Assembly (NCBI GenBank): GCA_024398995.1
Contig: JAKSIE010000003.1
Coordinates: forward strand, 43,774-107,773
Direction of reading: 5' to 3'
Length of the DNA stretch: 64,000 nt
DNA from: Fibrobacter sp.
GTDB taxonomy: Bacteria > Fibrobacterota > Fibrobacteria > Fibrobacterales > Fibrobacteraceae
In this document: piece after piece, positions 1-7,871 of the stretch
How the letters are laid out: the number at the start of each line of letters is the position of its first letter
Numbering within the stretch: the first letter of the stretch is position 1
Notes under the pieces: model-generated
Database searches by the model: none
What the model saw: the letters and a program-made list of their open reading frames with translations, nothing else
Told to the model about the DNA's origin: nothing
Translations under genes and position numbers: made by a program

Positions 1-480
1 GAGAATGAAACCGTCGGCGCCGTAGCCCAGCAAGCGAACAGACAATGCCTTCAAGGATGCGAATCCTTCGGGAGCTGTTGCTGCGGTAGTTACAAGACCT
101 TGTGCCGGTAACAGGCACTTGACCATGATTGCAACGAAAGCGATGGAAATAATGAATGCTGCAAAGTAGCGCGGAATCTTCGTGGAAAAAGCGTCTTCGC
201 CCAAATGGCTGGTAAGCAAGATGGTGAAGATCACGAAAATCACCACGCCGCCGATGTACACCATGATTTGAGCCAGGGCGTTGAATTCAGCGTGGAGCAG
301 CAAGTAGAGAACAGTGGTTCCTACAAAAGAGAAAATAAGGAACACGGCACTCTGCAAGATATTCTTCACGGCGACCGTGCAGATAGCTGTAGCTACCATG
401 ACGAATGCCACGACGTAGAAGGCAATGTCGATTCCTCCCAGGGGGAATACGTTTGCCAAACTTGAAAGATCCGGGAACAT
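1..480 (-). CDS. nuoJ: NADH-quinone oxidoreductase subunit J, NuoJ (3' part beyond the window)
   Basis: Membrane subunit J of complex I, which forms part of the proton channel next to subunits A and K. The reading frame begins with ATG at 480-478 and stays open to the left edge, so only about 160 residues are visible and the C-terminus is missing. The translation has several hydrophobic segments and the family-typical stretch AEFNALAQIMVYIGGVVIF around residues 70-90. The start codon overlaps the nuoI stop by one base (TAATG), so translation is probably coupled. nuoK and nuoL-N would be expected beyond the left edge, but that is not visible. Confidence 0.93.
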   Translation of the reverse strand, partial: MFPDLSSLANVFPLGGIDIAFYVVAFVMVATAICTVAVKNILQSAVFLIFSFVGTTVLYLLLHAEFNALAQIMVYIGGVVIFVIFTILLTSHLGEDAFSTKIPRYFAAFIISIAFVAIMVKCLLPAQGLVTTAATAPEGFASLKALSVRLLGYGADGFIL

Positions 481-956
481 TAGCCTTGACCCTCCTTCTT
501 GTTCAAAATCATTTCCAGGGACTTGATGTCAGTCGTAGCCACTTCAAATTCCGGAGCCATTTCGATAGCGCCGAAGGGGCAGGCTTCCACACAGAGGCCG
601 CACTGGGTGCAACTTGCAAAATGATACACGTAACGGCCCAGAACTTTCTTGCCGGCAATGTTCTTGGTTGCCTGAACATTGATGCTTCCGTTGGGGCAGC
701 TACGTTCGCACATGCCGCAAGCGGTGCAGCGGTTGTTGCCGTCGGCATCTTCCACCATGGAAAGGCGGCCGCGGAAACGTTCGTGCATTTTTAGGGTCTT
801 GCGGTTTTCCGGATACTGTTCCGTAACAATGCGCTTGGGGTTGAAGAAATAGCGAAGGCTAACGGACAAACCGCAAAGCAAGCTCCACGGGCCGGTAACG
901 CACTTCTTCAAGTATTCCTTGATATACTGTTTTGTAGAAATGTTTTTCTGTTCCAT
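480..956 (-). CDS. nuoI: NADH-quinone oxidoreductase subunit I, NuoI (two 4Fe-4S clusters)
   Basis: Ferredoxin-like 158-residue subunit of the complex I connecting arm. It carries two classical 4Fe-4S motifs, CTACGMCERSCP (about residues 77-88) and CTQCGLCVEACP (about 116-127), which pass electrons toward the NuoB cluster and quinone. The N-terminus is amphipathic and likely lies on the membrane. It is 14 bp downstream of nuoH and overlaps the nuoJ start by one base, inside a compact nuo operon. Length and motifs are normal for the family. Confidence 0.97.
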   Translation of the reverse strand: MEQKNISTKQYIKEYLKKCVTGPWSLLCGLSVSLRYFFNPKRIVTEQYPENRKTLKMHERFRGRLSMVEDADGNNRCTACGMCERSCPNGSINVQATKNIAGKKVLGRYVYHFASCTQCGLCVEACPFGAIEMAPEFEVATTDIKSLEMILNKKEGQG

Positions 957-970
957 AAAATACCTCTACC

Positions 971-2092
971 TTAGCCTACCAAAGCCACATAAGCAGCGCC
1001 AGCCACCAGCATCAGCAGGTTCAGGGGCAGCAGGAATTTCCATTCAAAACTCATCAGCTGGTCTACACGGGGGCGGACAAAGGTCCAACGGACCATCATG
1101 TAAGCCCAAATCATGAAGAACACCTTGGCGAAGAACCAGACGACGCCAGGAATCATGGTAAGGACTCCGTCAACGGCGGCAATGCCCAGGCAAGGAGCAT
1201 GGAAACCACCCAGGAAGCAGGTGACTGCCAGGGAAGAATTGGTTACCAGTGCGATGTATTCTGCCAGGTAGAACATGGCGAAGGGCGTACCGTTATATTC
1301 CGTATGGTAACCACCGGTCAGTTCCTGTTCCGCTTCGGCAATGTCGAAGGGAGCGCGGTTCATTTCTGCAGTAGAAGAAATGAAGAACAAGACGAAAGCG
1401 ATGATACCAAGAACTGGAACACGGAAAATCGTCCAGTCGAAAATGGTTCCGCTCTGGGTCTGGGTAATGGCCATCAGGTTGGTGGAACCGGAAATCATGA
1501 CCACGAACAAAAGAACCAAAGCAAAGGAGATTTCGTAGCTGATCATCTGGGCGCCGCTACGAAGAGCACCGAGCAAGGAGTACTTGTTGTTACTGGACCA
1601 GCCGCCAAGCAAAATGCCCAGCACGCCAAAACCGTTGATGGCGATGATCAGGGGAATGCCCATGTCGATATTTGCCACCAGCAAGTTTTCGCCGAAGGGG
1701 ATAAGTGCTGCAACCATGAAGGGGGCGATCAGCACAATCAGCGGAGCCAGGAAGTAAACGAACTTATCTACTCCACCAGGTGCATAGACTTCCTTGAAGA
1801 GCATCTTCAAGACGTCGGCGATGGTCTGAATGGTACCGTGCCAGCCAAGGCGCATGGGGCCCATACGGCATTGCACGTGGGCGCAAACCTTACGTTCCAT
1901 GTAGATGAGAATCGGCGCAGAACCGATGTTCACGAGGCAAACAGCAATGACGCAGATAACTGCGTTCACCAAAAAGGCGACGACGCTGTTCAATGTGTCA
2001 GACTGGATGGCTGCCGGCAGATATTCTGCAAGCTTTGGCACCCATTCTCTGACGAAGTCGCCAATAGGATTAGTTACTGAGGGTACGAACAT
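971..2092 (-). CDS. nuoH: NADH-quinone oxidoreductase subunit H, NuoH
   Basis: Membrane subunit of 373 residues that joins the peripheral arm to the membrane arm and forms part of the quinone chamber. Multiple membrane segments are evident. Family motifs include YMERKVCAHVQCRMGP (about residues 65-80) and AEMNRAPFDIAEAEQELTGG (about 240-260), the conserved acidic loop facing the quinone site. It follows nuoD after an 8-bp gap. In many bacteria nuoE, nuoF and nuoG lie between nuoD and nuoH. Here nothing intervenes, which matches the 11-subunit complex I layout lacking an NADH-oxidising module. Confidence 0.97.
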   Translation of the reverse strand: MFVPSVTNPIGDFVREWVPKLAEYLPAAIQSDTLNSVVAFLVNAVICVIAVCLVNIGSAPILIYMERKVCAHVQCRMGPMRLGWHGTIQTIADVLKMLFKEVYAPGGVDKFVYFLAPLIVLIAPFMVAALIPFGENLLVANIDMGIPLIIAINGFGVLGILLGGWSSNNKYSLLGALRSGAQMISYEISFALVLLFVVMISGSTNLMAITQTQSGTIFDWTIFRVPVLGIIAFVLFFISSTAEMNRAPFDIAEAEQELTGGYHTEYNGTPFAMFYLAEYIALVTNSSLAVTCFLGGFHAPCLGIAAVDGVLTMIPGVVWFFAKVFFMIWAYMMVRWTFVRPRVDQLMSFEWKFLLPLNLLMLVAGAAYVALVG

Positions 2093-2100
2093 ATACTTAC

Positions 2101-3252
2101 CTATCTGTCAATTTCCGGGATAACGGGGTCCAAGGTTGCCATGATGGTGACAAGGTCCGAAACGGTGAGGCCTTGGCACATCTTGTTCAAAACGCCAATA
2201 TGGGGGAAGCTTGGACCACGAGTATGGATGCGGTAAGGCTTGTCACCTGCGGCAGCTACGACGTAGGTTGCGTAAAGTCCCTTGGCAGTTTCGATTTCGC
2301 TGTAGTAACGACCCGGGGCCAGCTTCACGGGCTTTTCCTTGCTGCGCCACGGACCTTCGGCAGGGAACTTGTCGATGCACTGGCGAAGAATGCGCATGGA
2401 TTCGTGAATTTCAGCAATGCGAACGTTGTATCGGTCGTAGCAGTCGCCGTTGTAGGCGAGGGGAACATCGAATTCCAACTGGCTGTAAATGCTGTAGGGA
2501 TTGTTGCGACGAACATCAAAGTTCACGCCGCTGGCACGGGCTACAGGACCGGAGCAAGCGTAGGCAATAGCGTCTTCCTTGGAGAGAACGCCGATACCGA
2601 TGCTACGTTCGCGGACAATAACGTTCTTGCTTAAGAAACGTTCGTAATCCTTCATGGTGGATTCCATGTGGTCAAGGAATGCCTTTACACGAGGGATAAA
2701 GGTATCCGGAACGTCAAAGCGGCTTCCGCCCGGCCTAAAGTAGTTCATTGTCAAGCGAGAACCGGTGACCTCTTCAAGAATGTCGTGAACCATTTCACGT
2801 TCCTTGAAACCGAAGAGCAAGCAGGTCTGACCGCCCAAGTCGCCACCGAAGCAGCCGAAGAACACCAGGTGGCTAGCAATGCGGCCCAGTTCCTGCAGCA
2901 TGACGCGGATGTATTCCTGACGGAGAGGAACGCCTACGTTCATGCCCTTTTCGTAGGCAAGAGCAACGCCCAGGTTGTTCTGGATTGCGGTCAAATAGTC
3001 TTGACGGTCCGACATGGGGAAATACTGCAGGTAGCTCATGGATTCTGCCTGCTTTTCCATGCCGCGGTGAATGTAACCGTGATGGGGTACCAATTCAACA
3101 ATAGTTTCGCCGTCCATGCGGATGGCCAGGCGAAGTGCACCGTGGGTACTGGGATGCTGAGGACCCATGTTGACGAAGAATTCGTCGGAATAGGCCTCGC
3201 TATTTTCGTCACGGATGATTTTGAATCCCGGAGGGAGCTGTGTCATACTCAT
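2101..3252 (-). CDS. nuoD: NADH-quinone oxidoreductase subunit D, NuoD (49 kDa)
   Basis: Quinone-site subunit of 383 residues, derived from NiFe-hydrogenase large subunits. The signature NMGPQHPSTHGALRL near the N-terminus and HHGYIHRGMEK (about residues 57-67) include the His and Tyr region that lines the quinone cavity. The end DPVIPEIDR is close to the usual DPVMGEVDR, so the protein is full length. The start overlaps the end of nuoBC by four bases (ATGA), and nuoH follows 8 bp downstream. NuoD is a separate protein here and is not fused to NuoC as in Escherichia coli. Confidence 0.97.
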   Translation of the reverse strand: MSMTQLPPGFKIIRDENSEAYSDEFFVNMGPQHPSTHGALRLAIRMDGETIVELVPHHGYIHRGMEKQAESMSYLQYFPMSDRQDYLTAIQNNLGVALAYEKGMNVGVPLRQEYIRVMLQELGRIASHLVFFGCFGGDLGGQTCLLFGFKEREMVHDILEEVTGSRLTMNYFRPGGSRFDVPDTFIPRVKAFLDHMESTMKDYERFLSKNVIVRERSIGIGVLSKEDAIAYACSGPVARASGVNFDVRRNNPYSIYSQLEFDVPLAYNGDCYDRYNVRIAEIHESMRILRQCIDKFPAEGPWRSKEKPVKLAPGRYYSEIETAKGLYATYVVAAAGDKPYRIHTRGPSFPHIGVLNKMCQGLTVSDLVTIMATLDPVIPEIDR

Positions 3253-4496
3253 ACGGGCCTCTTAATCATGTCAGGGTGGGTGAAATCTTTACGCAGGGGG
3301 AATCCTACGAAGTCCTTGTCCAGGAAAATACGGCGCAAGTCGTCATGACCTTCGAACTTGATGCCGAACATGTCATAGACTTCGCGTTCCTTGATGCTTG
3401 CGGCAGGGTACAGCTTGGTAAGGCTAGGTGCGCTTGCCAAAAGGCTGGTTGCTCGCTTTTCTTCGGGAATAGATTCGTCCTTCTTCAGGGGAACACAGAA
3501 GAAGACCTTGTGGCCCAATTCAATGCTGCGAAGCTGGGTAATCAACTCAAAGTGATCCGGGTAGTCAATGGCGGTTACATCAATAAGGTAATCCATCTTC
3601 AGTGCAGGATCGTTCTTTACAAATTCTGTAGCAGCCAGGTATTCGTTTACATCCAGTGTAATCTCTACAGGGCTGTCTGAACTTGCGGTGGCAAGGATTG
3701 CTTCGTCCACCGTAGCGCTTGCAAACTTTGCCTTGATCTTATTGAAAATGTCAGTCTGGGAGAGTTCGCCGGACTTGAGGTTGGCTGCGGCGGGGCGTTC
3801 CACTTCGGGGAAAGCTTCCTTCACAACGCGAACAGGTTTGAAACTGCTCTTGTAATCAGGATTTTCGGCCTTGAACTTCTCGCGGGCCTCAGCCATTTCC
3901 TCGTCCTTGATTTTCTCAAGTTCTGCCCATGCCTTGGCTGCCTCACGGTAGCGGTCAGTCTGGGAAACATCTTCGGGGTAGCCTTCCTGCCAGGGATTAC
4001 GGCAGGTTTCCTTCAGAATCTTTTCGCGGAGGGTCAAAAGACCGTGGAACAATGCTTCGGGGCGGGGCGGGCAACCTGGAACGAAAACGTCTACCGGCAA
4101 AATGTTCTGTGCGCCACGGACTACGGAGTAGTTATCGTAAATGAAGGGGCCGCCGCTAATGGTGCAGGCACCCATGGCCAAAACGTACTTGGGGCCAGGC
4201 ATCTGTTCCCACAGCATCTGAATGGCGGGAGCCATGCGCTTGGTGATGGTACCTGCCAGAATGAACAAGTCGGCCTGGCGGGGGGAGGCTCGGAACACTT
4301 CGGAACCGAAGCGCGCAATGTCGTAACGGGCCATGGAGCTACTCATCATTTCGATAGCGCAGCAGCTTGTACCGTAGGTAAGAGGCCAAATGGAGTTGGC
4401 TCTAGCCCAGTTCACCACATAGTCCACGGCATTGACAACGTACTTGCCGCCGGGAATGGGATCCAGGATTTTAGGTGCAAAATTGATTATTCCCAT
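3249..4496 (-). CDS. Fused NuoB-NuoC subunit of complex I
   Basis: A single open frame of 415 residues joins two complex I subunits. Residues 1 to about 160 are NuoB, with all four cluster N2 ligands visible: the Cys pair in YGTSCCAIEMM, Cys in MGACTISGG and Cys in VPGCPPRPE. Residues about 165-260 are a charged, Lys/Glu-rich linker. The remainder is NuoC (30 kDa), with the signature EREVYDMFGIKFEGHDDLRR near the end. I chose ATG at 4496 because AGGA lies about 10 bases upstream. An upstream ATG at 4517 has no ribosome binding site and would overlap nuoA by 31 bp. The end overlaps nuoD by four bases. NuoC-NuoD fusions are well known, and NuoB-NuoC fusion is less usual. Confidence 0.93.
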   Translation of the reverse strand: MGIINFAPKILDPIPGGKYVVNAVDYVVNWARANSIWPLTYGTSCCAIEMMSSSMARYDIARFGSEVFRASPRQADLFILAGTITKRMAPAIQMLWEQMPGPKYVLAMGACTISGGPFIYDNYSVVRGAQNILPVDVFVPGCPPRPEALFHGLLTLREKILKETCRNPWQEGYPEDVSQTDRYREAAKAWAELEKIKDEEMAEAREKFKAENPDYKSSFKPVRVVKEAFPEVERPAAANLKSGELSQTDIFNKIKAKFASATVDEAILATASSDSPVEITLDVNEYLAATEFVKNDPALKMDYLIDVTAIDYPDHFELITQLRSIELGHKVFFCVPLKKDESIPEEKRATSLLASAPSLTKLYPAASIKEREVYDMFGIKFEGHDDLRRIFLDKDFVGFPLRKDFTHPDMIKRPV

Positions 4497-4867
4497 TTGA
4501 GGATTCCTTTCTTCCATGCGTAGGCGAGGCCGGAAACCAGAATCGCCACGAAAATCACCAGGTCAATCACCACGACAACGGGCGAAAGTGCAGTATTGCC
4601 TGCCATAATTTCCTTGAAATTTGCTGCGACCGGAAGCAAGAAAAGGGCTTCCACGTCAAAAACGAGGAACAGCAGTGCGAAAACGTAGTAGCCCACCTTG
4701 AACTGGATTCGGGCATTGCCAAATGTTTCCATACCGCATTCGTATGGGAGCATCTTATTCTTCGTCTTTCTGGTGCGATAGCCTAGCAAGAGGCCCACCA
4801 CCGTGGCTGCCGCCGCGATGAACGCTCCTAGAAAAAGGAAAATCGATAGGATTATATATTCAGACAT
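4487..4867 (-). CDS. nuoA: NADH-quinone oxidoreductase subunit A, NuoA
   Basis: Small membrane subunit of 126 residues with three hydrophobic segments (about residues 5-30, 60-82, 93-115). The conserved loop KMLPYECGMETFGNARIQF contains the Cys that faces the quinone pathway in this family, and FDVEALFLLP lies in the second membrane segment. It is the first nuo gene and overlaps the nuoBC start by about 10 bp. The upstream neighbour on the same strand ends only 19 bp before it, so transcription may start further upstream at or before the rel gene. Confidence 0.97.
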   Translation of the reverse strand: MSEYIILSIFLFLGAFIAAAATVVGLLLGYRTRKTKNKMLPYECGMETFGNARIQFKVGYYVFALLFLVFDVEALFLLPVAANFKEIMAGNTALSPVVVVIDLVIFVAILVSGLAYAWKKGILKWE

Positions 4868-4886
4868 ATATTAACCTCGCGCCTCA

Positions 4887-5480
4887 TTAATAAAAGTTCT
4901 GCAGTTCCTGGACGGTTCCGAACAGCGTGTTGCCAATCTGGAATCGGTCCAGAACATGCTTAAGCAAATCCTTGAATTCTACGATCGTCGCGGCATTCAT
5001 CTCGTTCAACTTCTCCTGAATTGCATTCACGTAACCGGAGCCCACAGGCTTCGCTTTCATGTCCTGCATTTCGCTACTCCACTGTTGAAGCATCTGGTCT
5101 GTGTCGATACGGGCAATGACATAACGGGTTGTAGATTGTAACTCCTGCAAAAAGTGTACCAAGAAGATTTCTTCCTGGAGAATACCCCAGCGCTTGTCCT
5201 TGGAATAGAGTGCTGCATTGCCGTTTTTTCCGTAAAAAACTGCAGCTTGGGCATATTCAAGGCAGGTTTCCAGAAGGTGCTCGTAGCGCCTGATTTCTCG
5301 GCTCAAGTGCTTGAACCAGATAACGTCGGCCACGGGATTGGGTTCCTTGCGTTCGGCAATGTCGTTGGGGAACAGGGCTCTAAAGGCGTAGTAGACTTCC
5401 TCATAATAGCGGTTACGCATTCTGCAGTTGAATGCGCGGTTTTTCAGGGTATAATCGCTATGGTGCAATGTGGAAATCAT
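4887..5480 (-). CDS. Unknown protein between rel and nuoA
   Basis: I do not recognise the 197-residue product. It looks soluble and mostly helical, rich in aromatic and charged residues, with no signal peptide or membrane segment and no obvious catalytic motif. The start overlaps the rel stop by four bases (ATGA) and the stop is 19 bp from nuoA, so it sits between a (p)ppGpp enzyme and the complex I genes in one apparent transcript. Codon use looks like its neighbours. It is very likely a real gene because of the tight packing and a full-length frame, but its function is open. Confidence 0.8.
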   Translation of the reverse strand: MISTLHHSDYTLKNRAFNCRMRNRYYEEVYYAFRALFPNDIAERKEPNPVADVIWFKHLSREIRRYEHLLETCLEYAQAAVFYGKNGNAALYSKDKRWGILQEEIFLVHFLQELQSTTRYVIARIDTDQMLQQWSSEMQDMKAKPVGSGYVNAIQEKLNEMNAATIVEFKDLLKHVLDRFQIGNTLFGTVQELQNFY

Positions 5481-7621
5481 AGTTTAACTACCTCGTGAAC
5501 TCCGGAAATGTTCTTGATACTTGTCATGAGAGATTCAAGCTGGTCCTTACGGAACGCCTTGCATACAATCTTGATTCTTCCGGAGGAATGTTTGCTTGCC
5601 ACAGTCATACGTTCCAGGAACACGTTAGCCTTCTTCAGTTCCGTGAGTACATCCAAAGTAACGTTCTTTCTGTTGTCTGTTTTGATGGTCAAGTGGGTTG
5701 TAAAGGAATGGGTCGTATCCTCGTTCCATTCCACGGCCACCTGCTGTTCCTTGGGCAATTTTTTAAGTTCGGCACAATCGGCACAGTGAATCTCAATACC
5801 GATCTGGGGGCGGAGGACACCGATGATTTTATCTCCGGGTACCGGTCCGCAGCATTGGCCAAAGTGAATGAGCAGTTTCGTTTCGCCGCCAATCTGCAGG
5901 GGCATGTCGTCACGGACGTCGTTCTTCTTGTCCTTGTTGAAGGTCGGGAAGAATCGGAGTGCTGCAGATTCCTTGGTCACGTCGCGGCCACCGCTAATAA
6001 AACGCTGGATGTCCACCAGTGGCAGTTCGCCCTGGCCGATGCGTTCGTAGAACTCCGTAATGCTTGATGTACCGAAGTATTTGCAGATATCTTCTTCCTT
6101 CGGGCGCTTGTCTTTTTCAATCTTCTGCAGGTGCAACTCGCGAATCCAGATTTCCTTACCCAGTTCCTTGGACTGCTGGATAAAGCTGGAACGAATCCAG
6201 CGGCGCAGTTCCTGCTTGGCCTTGACTGTTTTCACCATCTCCAACCATTCGGGGCTGGGTTCCTGATGGGGGCTCTTCAGGATTTGCACAGTGGCGCCGT
6301 TAGGTACAACCTTGTCCAGGTTCACCACTTCATCATTGATTCTCGCACCGATACAGTGCAGGCCCAGCTCGGTGTGCACCGCAAAGGCAAAGTCAAGGAC
6401 GATGGCTCCGTCGGGCAGTTCAATGGAAGTTCCCTTGGGGGTGAACACGGTCATGCCCTGGGGTTTCAAGTCCACCTTCAAAAAGTCCAGGTATTCCTTG
6501 GAGTCAGAAATTTCTGACTGAAGCTTCACCATGTGGTTGAGCCAAGCCAGTTCCTCGCCTTCGTGCTGGGTTTCAAGCTTGTAGGCCCAGTGGGCGGCAA
6601 AACCCTTTTCTGCCACCACGTCCATGTCCTTGGTGCGGATCTGGACTTCCACCATTTTGTTTTCCGGACCGATAACTGTGGTATGGATGCTCTGGTAGAG
6701 GTTGGGCTTCGGGGTTGCGATATAGTCCTTGAATCGGCTCTGGAGCGGGGTCCAGAGGTTATGTACGTAACCAAGAGCCAGGTAGCATTCCGGAATGGAT
6801 TCCACAATGATGCGGATGGCGAAAATGTCGAAGATGTCTTCGAACTGACAGCCTCGGCTGATCATCTTGTTGTGGATGCTGTAAATGTTCTTGGTGCGGC
6901 CCTGGATGGTACAGTCGAAGTCTTCGAGCGCCATCTTGAACTGCAACGGACCGATCACAGACTGAATGTACTTTTCGCGGGATTCCTTATTCTCGATAAG
7001 GGCGTCCACCAGCTTCTGGTATTCGTCCGGGTTGACGTACTTGAAGCTCAAGTCTTCAAGCTCTGTCTTAAGCCTGTAGAGACCGAAACGGTGCGTCAGC
7101 GGAATGTAGATGTCCAGGGTTTCCTGGGCAATAGCCTGGCGGCGTTCGGGTTTCATATAGCGCATGGTACGCATGTTGTGGATTCGGTCCGCGATCTTGA
7201 TCATGATGACGCGGGGATCCTTTGCCATGGCTATGATGAGCTTTCGATAGGTCTCTGCCTTCTGGGCAGTCTTGTTGGCCTCTTGGGCTGCAGTAATCTT
7301 GGTAACGGCGTCCACCATGAAGGCCACGTCTTCGCCAAACATTTCGGTGAGCTGTTCCAAGGTATATTCGGTATCTTCGACAACGTCGTGCAGAAGGCCT
7401 GCCAATACGGTAGCCTGGTCCTGCTTTAGGTCTGCGAGAATTTTTGCAACTTCGTAGGGGTGTTCGGTATAGGGCATGCCGCTTTTGCGGTACTGGCCCT
7501 CGTGGGCGGTGGCGATAAAGGACACCGCCTTAGACAGAATCTCCCGGTCGAGGGCGGGATTCTTCCTAATAAGCACGTCCACAATGTGGGACTGATTAGA
7601 TGAAAGAGTTACCTGATCCAT
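5477..7621 (-). CDS. rel: Bifunctional (p)ppGpp synthetase/hydrolase, RelA/SpoT family
   Basis: Alarmone enzyme of 714 residues that makes and degrades (p)ppGpp in the stringent response. The N-terminal HD hydrolase looks intact: HEGQYRKSG, then LLHDVVEDT around residues 76-84 and KIADRIHNMRTM around 145. The synthetase domain follows, with FDIFAIRI, SRFKDYIATPKPNLYQSIHT and EVQIRTKDMD. A TGS domain (about 380-440) and a C-terminal ACT domain complete the usual long-form order. I chose ATG at 7621; a TTG nine bases upstream could also open the frame but has no better support. It overlaps the next gene by four bases and may be cotranscribed with the nuo genes. Confidence 0.96.
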   Translation of the reverse strand: MDQVTLSSNQSHIVDVLIRKNPALDREILSKAVSFIATAHEGQYRKSGMPYTEHPYEVAKILADLKQDQATVLAGLLHDVVEDTEYTLEQLTEMFGEDVAFMVDAVTKITAAQEANKTAQKAETYRKLIIAMAKDPRVIMIKIADRIHNMRTMRYMKPERRQAIAQETLDIYIPLTHRFGLYRLKTELEDLSFKYVNPDEYQKLVDALIENKESREKYIQSVIGPLQFKMALEDFDCTIQGRTKNIYSIHNKMISRGCQFEDIFDIFAIRIIVESIPECYLALGYVHNLWTPLQSRFKDYIATPKPNLYQSIHTTVIGPENKMVEVQIRTKDMDVVAEKGFAAHWAYKLETQHEGEELAWLNHMVKLQSEISDSKEYLDFLKVDLKPQGMTVFTPKGTSIELPDGAIVLDFAFAVHTELGLHCIGARINDEVVNLDKVVPNGATVQILKSPHQEPSPEWLEMVKTVKAKQELRRWIRSSFIQQSKELGKEIWIRELHLQKIEKDKRPKEEDICKYFGTSSITEFYERIGQGELPLVDIQRFISGGRDVTKESAALRFFPTFNKDKKNDVRDDMPLQIGGETKLLIHFGQCCGPVPGDKIIGVLRPQIGIEIHCADCAELKKLPKEQQVAVEWNEDTTHSFTTHLTIKTDNRKNVTLDVLTELKKANVFLERMTVASKHSSGRIKIVCKAFRKDQLESLMTSIKNISGVHEVVKL

Positions 7622-7709
7622 TGGTATCAAGTATATCTAAAAAATTGAGGCTCTGCTTGAAAAAATGGCGAAAATAAGCAGAAAATAGGATTTTTCTCTT
7701 TGACCTCGA

Positions 7710-7726
7710 TATTCCAATTTGGAATA
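7710..7726. promoter_or_regulatory. Operator-like palindrome in the rel / esterase divergent spacer
   Basis: TATTCCAA-T-TTGGAATA is a perfect 8-bp inverted repeat around one central base. It lies about 90 bp from the rel start and 145 bp from the esterase start, a position suited to a repressor or activator dimer. No binding protein can be assigned from the sequence. Confidence 0.4.
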
Positions 7727-7757
7727 CCCCGAGCGTGGGTAAAGTTGGTGTAAGGTT

Positions 7758-7773
7758 GTTGTCCAAGGACAAC
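7758..7773. promoter_or_regulatory. Second palindrome upstream of the esterase gene
   Basis: GTTGTCC-AA-GGACAAC is a 7-bp inverted repeat with a two-base centre, about 100 bp before the esterase start. A TATATT hexamer at 7816-7821, a possible -10 box, lies downstream of it. Binding by a regulator is an inference from symmetry and position only. Confidence 0.35.
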
Positions 7774-7871
7774 GCATTCCGACAATGTAGTGTGATGAGG
7801 AACACAATGAAAACTTATATTTATGCTACCTCCATTTCAAATGGTTGAGATGAGGTTGTTTTGGGTATAAA

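Noticed and set aside
7807..7848. A 13-codon ORF before the esterase, MKTYIYATSISNG
   Set aside because: It overlaps the likely -10 box (7816-7821), so it would not be transcribed from that promoter, and it shows no special codon run.
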